Source: Bacteriovoracaceae bacterium UBA4573
Lineage (GTDB): Bacteria; Bdellovibrionota; UBA1018; UBA923
Length of the DNA stretch: 12,177 bases
Assembly: GCA_002387735.1 (NCBI GenBank)
Contig: DGKJ01000008.1
Span: forward strand, 39,866 to 52,042
Direction: 5' to 3'
In this document: positions 1 to 6,247 of the stretch, one piece after another
How the letters are laid out: every line of letters starts with the position of its first letter
How positions within the stretch are numbered: the stretch's first letter is position 1
The notes under the pieces: model-generated
The model's input: only the letters and a program-made list of their open reading frames with translations
What the model was told of the DNA's origin: nothing
The model's database searches: none
Made by a program: the position numbers and the translations under genes

Positions 1-80
1 CCGAAGATTAAACCGCACCCCGAGAGAGTGGCGCTGAGAGCTATCAATAATACCGCAAGTGAAATACGAGTGATGTTCAT
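1..80 (-). CDS. Lipoprotein, N-terminal part only
   Basis: Read on the minus strand from the ATG at 80-78, the first 26 codons encode a classic lipoprotein signal peptide: a short n-region with Arg5, a hydrophobic stretch at residues 8-17 rich in Leu/Ala/Val/Ile, and a lipobox Leu-Ser-Gly-Cys with the lipidated Cys at residue 22. The frame stays open to the left edge, so the mature protein lies outside the window and its function cannot be stated. It is transcribed away from the TPR-regulator operon, and the region between them is a divergent control region. The Shine-Dalgarno site is weak (AGAAAG just before the start). The call rests on the signal sequence and an upstream promoter-like element. 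The protein would be exported and anchored in a membrane by a lipid. Confidence 0.72.
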   Translation of the reverse strand, partial: MNITRISLAVLLIALSATLSGCGLIF

Positions 81-114
81 GGGTCTTTCTGGGTCAAACC
101 GTTGTTAAGCTTTA

Positions 115-143
115 AGTTTAGGAGGCGGCGGCGGTGGCGTCAA
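115..143 (-). promoter_or_regulatory. Candidate sigma-70 promoter for the minus-strand lipoprotein
   Basis: On the minus strand, TTGACG (138-143, 5 of 6 matches to the -35 consensus) is separated by exactly 17 bases from TAAACT (115-120, 4 of 6 matches to the -10 consensus). A start point near 108 would leave a leader of about 28 bases before the ATG at 80. The spacer is unusually GC-rich, built of repeated CCG-type triplets. This is a match by eye only. Confidence 0.4.
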
Positions 144-285
144 TCTGAAGTACTGTGCCATTAATGCCGATGCTTAGATGGCTCCCGTCAAAACAATGAC
201 TGAAGTTTCGTCGGAATCGTGTCGTTTTTTCAGGTAAAAAAAGAACCGGGCGGCAAAAAAAGCAATGATTTCGACAGGCAGATTT

Positions 286-301
286 TGGCACGGTATCTGC
301 T
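286..301 (+). promoter_or_regulatory. Sigma-54 (-24/-12) promoter of the TPR-regulator operon
   Basis: The sequence reads TGGCACG, four bases, then CTGCT, against the consensus TGGCACG-N4-TTGCW. Only the first base of the -12 block differs. The invariant GG (287-288) and GC (299-300) are exactly 10 bases apart, the spacing RpoN requires. Transcription would begin near 312. The next gene is the TPR protein, followed by a regulator of the sigma-54 activator family. Confidence 0.8.
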
Positions 302-314
302 TACCTAGTAGGCA

Positions 315-334
315 GCGATCAAGGATGTGATCGC
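315..334. repeat. Perfect 6-bp inverted repeat in the predicted 5' leader
   Basis: GCGATC (315-320) and GATCGC (329-334) are perfect reverse complements around an 8-base centre. It lies immediately downstream of the predicted sigma-54 start near 312, so in RNA it would form a small hairpin at the extreme 5' end. As DNA it could be an operator half-site pair. The GTG at 327 lies in the loop. A short chance palindrome cannot be excluded. Confidence 0.4.
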
Positions 335-410
335 GGAAAATCCCACTGCTCATGGAGAGAGCAAAATCGTGGTTCAATCAGAAATCAAAAATCCAACCAC
401 TGAAAAAGCT

Positions 411-3095
411 ATGAAATCCGGGCTGTTGACCGCCCTAGTGGTGTTGGTTTTGACAACCGCTTCGGCGGCTTCTATGCCGGCGTTAGCTGGTTCCTTGGAG
501 TTCAAGTCTTTTCAGACCCACTCTCATTTAACAATTCCTGCCGCCTACGCTCGGAAGTACTCGGTAGAACTCGTCGGTGATGGAAAAACCAACATGCTTC
601 GCTTAACCGCGAGCGGCGAAAATACTATTGGGGCGTTGGAGTCACCTTCTTTTTCGGATCAACGCACCAATGCAGTGATCGTGCGCAATGGCGTCATTGA
701 AATCGTTCTTACTGCTGACGCTGTGACCAGGGGTGTGGAATATTTTGACTATCGGACTAAAAATTCCGGCGACGTATCAATAGATTACTGGTTCAAAAAC
801 GCGGAACCGACCGTTCAGAATTCGCGGCAGACGCCCAACAAAAGTGGCGCGACGGCGAGTAAGAAAAGTAATCAAGCGAACTTAGCACGAAAAAAAATAA
901 CATCTAAGAAAAGTATTCACACTGGGGTTTGTTCGGAACGGCTTGATCTTACCAAAGATGGCTATACGTACTGGAATATTTACCATGTTTCCTTTCCTTA
1001 TAGTCGCTACTTTAATTTAGACACAGCGGATGCGGCTTACGAGTACCCGTTTTCGGAACAAGACCAGAAGGCTACAAAAAAGCACAACGCTCGCGAACTT
1101 GCGCACTACCGGTTAGCTCTGAAACTTAATAAAGAATCAAAGCTGGCTCTGTTATTGCGTACAATCGCATTTTTTGAAGAAAATTTTCCGAAGAGTGAAC
1201 TGAAAAAGGAACTCGATTTTTTGCGGGCAGCTACGTTCGTACGTTTAGCGAAAATGCTGCACTCCGAACGATACTTTGACCAAGCTCTGGATCAGTATCG
1301 CCGTATTTATTTTGAAGCGCCAACCGATGAGCGTGGACGCCGGGCCTTGGCCTATCTCGTGCAAATGCACATGGAAGCGAAAAACTATATACAAGCATTG
1401 GAGTACGCCTTGGTTGGTGCCGAACCGGCGAACGCCCAGAATGCGCTTAGTGGTGAGGCGAATAAAGATTTAACCCCTTGGGTTTATCGCCTAGCCGCCG
1501 CAGAAACGCTATTCTTAGTCGGAGAATATGATCGAGCGGAACGTTCCTATCAATTGATAGTCGATGCAAACACCGCTGTCTCGCCAGAGGCGCTTTTTCG
1601 CTTGGGCGAGGTCTACTCGGCTCGAAACTTTTGGGAGCGAGCAGTTCTGTCTTTTGAAAAAGCGCAGACGCGGTATCCGAAGTTAGTGAATAAATACCCA
1701 TCGGCGATGTTTAATTTGGCCGAAGCTTATTTTAGAATTGGAAAGACCGACCTTGCTCAAAAGAATTTCAAGGAATATATCGCCAAGTTTCCACAGGACT
1801 CGTCAGTCTGGGCGGCTAATCTAAGAATCGCGGAAATCGAACACATTCATTTAAAGTCCGGTGATGTGACCGGTGGAAAGAAAGTAAAAGCTCTGTATGA
1901 CCATGTGGTGAACAATTATCCGTACACCCCTGGTGCGGAACTCGCCCAATTGCGACTGTCGGAGTGTTCGCCGGTATTTTCGAAAAACGACCCACGCCGT
2001 GAATTTTATTTGGGAATATTCAAAGCAGAAGATCTGAAGGTCTATCATCACGACTTGGTGAATTTATCTGAAGTGGAACACTGGTTTAATTTAGCTAAAG
2101 CCCGCTTCGGATTAGCGGCAGCCGAATTCGATCTCGCGTTATCAAAGGCGGATCTTTACCGTACCCGTTTTAAGTCGATTCCACTCGGAGCCTCATTCGC
2201 TAAGGTTTATCACGAAAACGTAGTAGCATCCGCCGACTACTTTGCTCGTGAAAAACAGTTTGAAAAACTTCTAGAGATTGATGCGCACTTTGGTGACTTG
2301 GTAACCGAACCTAAGCCCATAAGTTACCTTTTACCGCTTCTCAAAGCTAATTTTGAGGCCGGTAGGCTAGATGTAGCCCAACGCGCGATCCAAGGTCTTG
2401 CAAGTCGGGTACGGGAAATGAACGCTAAAGAACGCGACGGCTATTACGCTATAGCGGCTCGCCACGAATGGCTATTGAGTCACGACATCGAAAAAACAGG
2501 TGAGTATCTCAATAAAATTTCAGACTCCGGAGAATTTGGCCCGCTCAAGTTACGCATGTTGGCCGAAGTATCGCTAGCCGCGGAACGCTACGCCGATGTT
2601 ATTGCCACCGTGGGTCGACTTGAACAACCAAGTTTTCGCTCGAAAATGTCGGTCGGCGACCAGATGGAAGCTGAGATGTTCCGACTTGAAGCACTTGCCA
2701 AACAAAGCGAATACCAACGGGTGGCTAAGAACGCCAACGATTTTGAATTGCGGTTTGGCGTGTATGACGAGTACGCAAATTATTTAGTGCGAGCGCGCGA
2801 TTTACGTGCCGCCGCCCTTTACGAATTGAAAGACTATGCGGCCGCGATCCGAGCTTTTTCAGAGATACTGGCTCGGGCAGATAAACATCCGCGCCGCGCA
2901 GAATTCGAGTTCAAGCGAGCCAGGAGTCTGGCAAGCGTTGGGCGCGAAGACGAAGCCAAAGAAGGCTTTCAAAAAATCGCAAAGGGCCCCGAAGACTTCG
3001 GGATCTGGCGCAAATCCGCTCAAACCGAATTAGAACAGCTTCAATGGGAAAACGACATTAAAAACCAAACGAAAGACAGGAGGTCTTTACAATGA
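411..3095 (+). CDS. Large exported TPR-repeat protein
   Basis: Function is unknown. TPR proteins generally act as scaffolds for protein complexes, here probably in the periplasm or envelope. From the ATG at 411 the product is 894 residues. It has a Sec signal peptide (hydrophobic residues 5-17, likely cleavage after Ala-Leu-Ala at 24-26), a beta-type N-terminal domain (about 27-130), a Lys/Ser/Thr-rich linker (about 131-170), then a long helical region to the end with many TPR-like units (for example AEAYFRIGKTDLAQKNFKEY and the last units near the C-terminus). The start is uncertain. An in-frame GTG at 369 has a better Shine-Dalgarno (GGAGAG at 354-359) and would give a longer n-region, while the open frame reaches a GTG at 327. 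I chose 411 because it gives a compact signal peptide. The stop overlaps the next gene (ATGA), and a sigma-54 promoter lies upstream. The N-terminal domain resembles AMIN-like beta domains only loosely. Confidence 0.82.
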   Translation: MKSGLLTALVVLVLTTASAASMPALAGSLEFKSFQTHSHLTIPAAYARKYSVELVGDGKTNMLRLTASGENTIGALESPSFSDQRTNAVIVRNGVIEIVLTADAVTRGVEYFDYRTKNSGDVSIDYWFKNAEPTVQNSRQTPNKSGATASKKSNQANLARKKITSKKSIHTGVCSERLDLTKDGYTYWNIYHVSFPYSRYFNLDTADAAYEYPFSEQDQKATKKHNARELAHYRLALKLNKESKLALLLRTIAFFEENFPKSELKKELDFLRAATFVRLAKMLHSERYFDQALDQYRRIYFEAPTDERGRRALAYLVQMHMEAKNYIQALEYALVGAEPANAQNALSGEANKDLTPWVYRLAAAETLFLVGEYDRAERSYQLIVDANTAVSPEALFRLGEVYSARNFWERAVLSFEKAQTRYPKLVNKYPSAMFNLAEAYFRIGKTDLAQKNFKEYIAKFPQDSSVWAANLRIAEIEHIHLKSGDVTGGKKVKALYDHVVNNYPYTPGAELAQLRLSECSPVFSKNDPRREFYLGIFKAEDLKVYHHDLVNLSEVEHWFNLAKARFGLAAAEFDLALSKADLYRTRFKSIPLGASFAKVYHENVVASADYFAREKQFEKLLEIDAHFGDLVTEPKPISYLLPLLKANFEAGRLDVAQRAIQGLASRVREMNAKERDGYYAIAARHEWLLSHDIEKTGEYLNKISDSGEFGPLKLRMLAEVSLAAERYADVIATVGRLEQPSFRSKMSVGDQMEAEMFRLEALAKQSEYQRVAKNANDFELRFGVYDEYANYLVRARDLRAAALYELKDYAAAIRAFSEILARADKHPRRAEFEFKRARSLASVGREDEAKEGFQKIAKGPEDFGIWRKSAQTELEQLQWENDIKNQTKDRRSLQ
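3078..3083 (+). promoter_or_regulatory. Strong ribosome binding site of the sigma-54-type regulator
   Basis: AGGAGG sits 8 bases before the ATG at 3092, inside the end of the TPR gene. With the ATGA stop/start overlap it fixes the regulator start at the edge of the AAA+ domain. It also indicates that the regulator can be translated efficiently on its own as well as by coupling. Confidence 0.75.
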
Positions 3096-4066
3096 TCGAC
3101 ATTCAAACTCAGGACTCGAGGATGAAAGATATAACTCGCTTGGCCGAGACTGCGTCGCAGTCAAAAGCCTGCGTACTGGTGCAGGGTGAAACCGGTACTG
3201 GTAAAGGAAGCATTGCGAAGTTCATTCATGAACGCTCTCCTCGCAATGGAGCTAGCTTCGTGACGCTCAACTGCGCGCAGCAGCCAGAAATGCTACTTGA
3301 AACTGAAATTTTTGGTTTCGAAAAAGGTGCGTTTGCCGGAACTGTTAGCGAGAAACGTGGAAAGTTTGAACAAGCGACCGGTGGCACGCTTGTACTCGAC
3401 GACGTTTCAGAGTTAACGCCGAAATTGCAAGCGAAGGTGTTGAAGGTTCTTGAAAATAACGCAGTAGAACGGATCGGCTCAAGAGCTGGGGTACCAGTTG
3501 ATGTTCGAATCATCGCGATTTCGAATAAAAATCTGGCAGACCTAGTGGCCCAGGGGAAATTTTCAGAGGCACTCTATTATAAACTCAATGGAATCTTGCT
3601 CATGGTTCCTCCTCTGCGCGAACGAATGGCTGACATTAAAGCGATCGTATCCCAGTTGATGGGACGAATTGCAACACGCTCGGGCCGTCGCGTTGCGGGA
3701 ATTACTGAAGAAGCAGTTCAGAAGCTTGCGACTCACGGCTTTCCTGGCAATTTGCGGGAACTCGAGGGCGTACTCGAAAAAGCCATGATGAGTGCCCAAG
3801 ATGGTGTGGTGCGCGGTTCCGATATTTTCGTGGGCCAGGCGTCGGTTACCTCACATCAAGGTTCGGGCGCACACTCCCTTGATTGGGAAGCAGAGGCTCA
3901 ATGGGCTCCCGGTCGTACGCTTGATCAGATTGAACGCGCGGTGATCTTGAAGTCTCTTGCGTTTCACAATGGCAATCGTACCCATACGGCGCGCGAACTT
4001 GGCATTAGTATTCGTACGCTCCGCAATAAGCTCAACGAATACCGAAAAGCGGGAATTAGCGTTTAA
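3092..4066 (+). CDS. Receiver-less sigma-54 activator-type AAA+ regulator with Fis HTH, atypical catalytic residues
   Basis: This belongs to the bacterial enhancer-binding family, which remodels RNA polymerase-sigma-54 using ATP. Its 324 residues start directly with the AAA+ domain, so like PspF it has no N-terminal sensor domain. Visible parts are Walker A GETGTGKG (32-39), switch Asn60, the L1 loop GAFAGT (79-84; family GAFTGA), Walker B LVLDD (100-104; family DE), sensor I Asn145, the segment FSEALYYKLN (157-166; family FRxDLYYRLN), PPLRER (173-178), sensor II GNLREL (219-224) and a Fis-type helix-turn-helix (about 289-323). Both arginine-finger positions (Ser158, Lys164), the Walker B glutamate (Asp104) and the L1 threonine (Ala82) depart from consensus. 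ATP hydrolysis or sigma-54 contact may therefore be altered. Position next to the flgB operon suggests a flagellar regulator of the FleQ/FlrC/FleT type; no exact name is justified. Confidence 0.9.
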   Translation: MIDIQTQDSRMKDITRLAETASQSKACVLVQGETGTGKGSIAKFIHERSPRNGASFVTLNCAQQPEMLLETEIFGFEKGAFAGTVSEKRGKFEQATGGTLVLDDVSELTPKLQAKVLKVLENNAVERIGSRAGVPVDVRIIAISNKNLADLVAQGKFSEALYYKLNGILLMVPPLRERMADIKAIVSQLMGRIATRSGRRVAGITEEAVQKLATHGFPGNLRELEGVLEKAMMSAQDGVVRGSDIFVGQASVTSHQGSGAHSLDWEAEAQWAPGRTLDQIERAVILKSLAFHNGNRTHTARELGISIRTLRNKLNEYRKAGISV

Positions 4067-4092
4067 CCACTTGAAATAACGTCGGTAAAATT

Positions 4093-4128
4093 AGGCTCAT
4101 GAACTTCGGTTCATGGGCCTTTTTTTTT
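4093..4128 (+). terminator. Intrinsic terminator with UUCG tetraloop
   Basis: A 12-bp stem (4093-4104 with 4109-4120, complementary apart from one T-G wobble) is capped by a C(TTCG)G loop, the exceptionally stable tetraloop. The T-tract runs 4120-4128. It lies 26 bases after the regulator stop codon and cleanly ends the TPR-regulator operon. Confidence 0.95.
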
Positions 4129-4132
4129 ATAG

Positions 4133-4138
4133 TACAAT
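4133..4138 (+). promoter_or_regulatory. Possible sigma-70 -10 element
   Basis: TACAAT matches the -10 consensus at 5 of 6 positions and lies 44 bases before the ATG at 4182, just after the terminator. The base pairs 17 upstream (TTCATG, 4110-4115) are a poor -35 and lie inside the terminator stem, so support is weak. The following gene needs its own promoter because the terminator is strong. Confidence 0.3.
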
Positions 4139-4181
4139 AGACAGTGAATTAGGGTTTCGTTGATTTTCGTGCGGGGGATAA

Positions 4182-5315
4182 ATGTTGGTACTGTTTTCAT
4201 TTTTTTTTGCAACCCAAGCCGTAGCGGGTGACCTTTTCGGCGACCCAGGAATTCAAGTCTTTCCAGGGGATATTCCCACTGTGCTGAGTCGGCAGTACGA
4301 TGATTTAGATTCCTTTGAAAACGAATATACAGTTTGTGAAGATGCAAAAAAAAATGTCGCAAAGATAACTGAAATTGGTGAAGCAAAGGCGAAGAAACAT
4401 CGTAAGAACAGATATAAAAAAGAATACGCGGTTTTTAAGAAGCTCAACGAAAATAGTGGTGCGATTCAAGACGCTTTAAAAGACTTTTCGCGCGAATACA
4501 GCGCAGTACTAGAGCCCCTTGAAGAGGAGTTTCGCGAACAAGCAAAAAGCGGCTGTCTAGAGGACCCGACAAAGTTTAACCCCAGACACGCCCAAGCGCT
4601 GTTCACCACCGCCTGTGGAAAAGAGCGGGAACAACTGAACAACGAAATTAATGAACGTGTCGGCATATGGATTAACGACGGAGCAGGCAAACGTCTAAGA
4701 AAACGCCTCGAAAAAGCCGGTGTGAAGTTTAAGAGGAAAATAGACATTAACGGCCAGCTCGCTCGCGCCCCAAGTTCGGCTGATCACTATCAGAGCGACG
4801 TTTACAATTGGTATTTTGAGATTTCGGACCCAGAGAACCTGGCGATTGCGGTGGTACTGCCCACCGGTGGTGCGAAGGCCAATTTAAGTTCGGTTTATTT
4901 TGGATTAAATGTAGACGGAGTTGGTTCGGTACAACAAGTAACCGCAACATGGCTTGGCCTGGACCCAACCTCTAAAAACATGCCAGTAACGCCCATCGTG
5001 GGATCGGCAGCCCGTATGCTTCACGACAAAATCGCTAGTGTCAGCGAAGAAAGTTATATCGAAGCTCGGGAGTTAGATTTTCGCCGGTCTGTTTTTCAGG
5101 TTGCCATGGGTTACCTCGTGGATCCTGAAGTACAGGACGCGTGCGCTGCCGTTAAAGGCCTTCAGGCCAACGCTTCACACGGTCAAGCCGAAACGAGAGT
5201 TGCTACCATTGTGGCCGACGATCCCCTCCCGAGGGAAGCCCCTACGTCGCCGTCTGATGCCGATGCGTCTGTTAGGTCCTTGTTCGACGACAGTGAATCT
5301 CAGCGGGCGCTGTAG
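4182..5315 (+). CDS. Secreted protein of unknown function
   Basis: I do not recognise the family. The 377-residue product begins with a short hydrophobic signal peptide (residues 2-12, rich in Phe/Leu) and a likely cleavage after Ala-Val-Ala at 13-15. The n-region has no basic residue, which is unusual, but a TAA immediately before the ATG rules out an in-frame upstream start. A GGGGG run (4173-4177) serves as Shine-Dalgarno. The mature part has a strongly basic, probably helical segment (about 60-80), further charged helices to about 185, then a more hydrophobic, beta-rich part (about 205-265). The C-terminal tail is acidic and Ser/Asp-rich (about 345-377). Four cysteines (52, 125, 145, 321) could form disulfides after export. 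It follows a strong terminator and precedes a lipoprotein gene in the same direction with a 58-base gap. Confidence 0.75.
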   Translation: MLVLFSFFFATQAVAGDLFGDPGIQVFPGDIPTVLSRQYDDLDSFENEYTVCEDAKKNVAKITEIGEAKAKKHRKNRYKKEYAVFKKLNENSGAIQDALKDFSREYSAVLEPLEEEFREQAKSGCLEDPTKFNPRHAQALFTTACGKEREQLNNEINERVGIWINDGAGKRLRKRLEKAGVKFKRKIDINGQLARAPSSADHYQSDVYNWYFEISDPENLAIAVVLPTGGAKANLSSVYFGLNVDGVGSVQQVTATWLGLDPTSKNMPVTPIVGSAARMLHDKIASVSEESYIEARELDFRRSVFQVAMGYLVDPEVQDACAAVKGLQANASHGQAETRVATIVADDPLPREAPTSPSDADASVRSLFDDSESQRAL

Positions 5316-5373
5316 GAGATTCCTTTAAACTCTGAACGTTGATTTGATCTATTGAATCGGTTAGACGTGCCGG

Positions 5374-6048
5374 ATGTTTGGACGGCTGTTGATCACTTTT
5401 CTAATTTCTTTATTGTGCACGGGCTGTCCCGCGTTCGATGAATACGCACCATTTGCACCGGGCGGTAGCTACACCATGGTTGCTAGTCCAAAGGTCGAGC
5501 TTAAGGCCATTTTTTTCGACGGTGGAATTCGATTGGCACCAGGGTTTGAATATAAACCACATTGGAATGAGTCCGAGGGACCTTCACAGCACCCCGAAAT
5601 TACCTTGAATTATAGAAGCCCCGAGTTTGAACTCGAATTCGGAGGAGAAACCGTAATTCTTAGCGATGACACTACGAACCCTGGGCGGCAGGCCCAAACC
5701 CTGATTCGGCATTCTGAAGCCGTGGTAGACGAGGGTTGTGTAGAACGTTCAGCCGAGCTTCTCACGCTGGAAATCACCGATCGTGAAGGAGACGAGCTAA
5801 GGTTAGTCACCGAAATCTACCGTACCTTTAGCTTCGCCCGTGTTCAAACCGGAGAGACGACTTGCAGTTCCTGGCTTCGAGAGTGGAGCGATGCGCTGTT
5901 TGCCGTTAGTCCAGTGAGCTTGATTGAAGACTGGCTGGAACGAGTGTTTGTGGCTTCCACTATTTTGAGGCGCGAAGAGGCAGCACGCTTGATTATCTTG
6001 CAGTTGAAATTCACCGAAATCGGCACCCGGGCGGCGTCGGCGCTTTGA
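5374..6048 (+). CDS. Lipoprotein of unknown function
   Basis: No family is recognised. The 224-residue product has a lipoprotein signal: Arg4, a hydrophobic core at 5-14 and a lipobox ending Cys-Thr-Gly-Cys with the predicted lipidated Cys at 18 (the cysteine at the -3 position is less usual). The mature region is beta-strand-like to about residue 160 (alternating hydrophobic and charged residues, for example PEFELEFGGE at 83-92). It ends in amphipathic helices with Trp-containing segments (about 165-215). Cys122 and Cys164 may pair in the periplasm. The Shine-Dalgarno is poor, which lowers certainty about the start, but the signal peptide fits it. It lies 58 bases after the secreted-protein gene, with no clear promoter between, so the two are probably co-transcribed. 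It sits immediately upstream of the flagellar operon; a flagellar role is conjecture. Confidence 0.75.
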   Translation: MFGRLLITFLISLLCTGCPAFDEYAPFAPGGSYTMVASPKVELKAIFFDGGIRLAPGFEYKPHWNESEGPSQHPEITLNYRSPEFELEFGGETVILSDDTTNPGRQAQTLIRHSEAVVDEGCVERSAELLTLEITDREGDELRLVTEIYRTFSFARVQTGETTCSSWLREWSDALFAVSPVSLIEDWLERVFVASTILRREEAARLIILQLKFTEIGTRAASAL

Positions 6049-6101
6049 CACTCAAAAATTTGGCACCGGAAGAGTTCGTCTGATACAAAGTCTTCCTCCT
6101 C

Positions 6102-6125
6102 CCGCTCGCTCGAGTGGAACTTTTT
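6102..6125 (+). terminator. Weak intrinsic terminator candidate
   Basis: CCGCTC (6102-6107) pairs with GAGTGG (6112-6117) around a 4-base loop, giving 6 bp with one G-T wobble, followed by AAC and five T residues (6121-6125). Its placement between the lipoprotein stop and the flgB promoter is right for closing the upstream unit. The stem is short and the T-run is displaced. Confidence 0.35.
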
Positions 6126-6203
6126 ACCCGAAATACGAGAATTATCATGAATTCTGGAAGTGATTTCCCAGTGTTTCGGTGTTTTAGAATGTCGCTTAGA
6201 AGG

Positions 6204-6219
6204 TGGCCTGACGTTTGCT
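6204..6219 (+). promoter_or_regulatory. Sigma-54 (-24/-12) promoter of the flgB operon
   Basis: TGGCCTG, four bases, then TTGCT matches the extended consensus TGGCMYG-N4-TTGCW at every defined position, with GG (6205-6206) and GC (6217-6218) 10 bases apart. The start point is predicted near 6230, leaving a leader of about 18 bases that holds the GGAGGA Shine-Dalgarno of flgB. Sigma-54 control of rod and MS-ring operons is common in polar-flagellate bacteria. Confidence 0.92.
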
Positions 6220-6247
6220 TTATCTTCTCTTCGGAGGATTGTGTCAG

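Larger units (their letters stand above)
81..410. other. Divergent intergenic control region
   Basis: These 330 bases separate the leftward lipoprotein from the rightward TPR gene. They hold the sigma-70-like promoter for the lipoprotein (115-143), a GGC-triplet-rich patch (121-137), a T-tract and two A-tracts (225-230, 236-242, 255-261), a sigma-54 promoter (286-301) and an inverted repeat (315-334). No RNA gene or convincing small ORF is seen. The space upstream of the -24/-12 element is long enough for enhancer sites of a sigma-54 activator, but I could not identify a convincing binding palindrome there. In-frame codons of the TPR ORF extend back to 327, so part of the right end could be coding. 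Confidence 0.6.

Noticed and set aside
145..160. TGGCACA on the minus strand resembling a -24 element for the lipoprotein
   Set aside because: The matching -12 block reads TTCAG instead of TTGCW; a sigma-70-like promoter just downstream explains the gene better.
146..173. Sigma-28-like elements (TGAA and GCCGATGC) facing the TPR gene
   Set aside because: The -35 part is imperfect, the spacing is one base too long and the -10 ends GC rather than AA; a much better sigma-54 promoter lies downstream.
172..178. GCTTAGA shared with 6194-6200, a possible common activator site
   Set aside because: Seven bases, not palindromic, and at very different distances from the two sigma-54 promoters; likely chance.
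5101..5328. 75-codon plus-strand frame within the 377-residue secreted-protein gene
   Set aside because: Alternative frame of a longer, better supported gene with a signal peptide; no independent evidence.
6061..6076. TGGCACC block resembling a second -24 element before flgB
   Set aside because: At the required spacing the -12 block reads GAGTT, lacking the essential GC, so it is only a half-match.
6049..6247. Possible mobile element or CRISPR-like repeat structure in the gap before flgB
   Set aside because: No terminal inverted repeats, transposase fragments or regularly spaced repeats were found here or elsewhere in the window.
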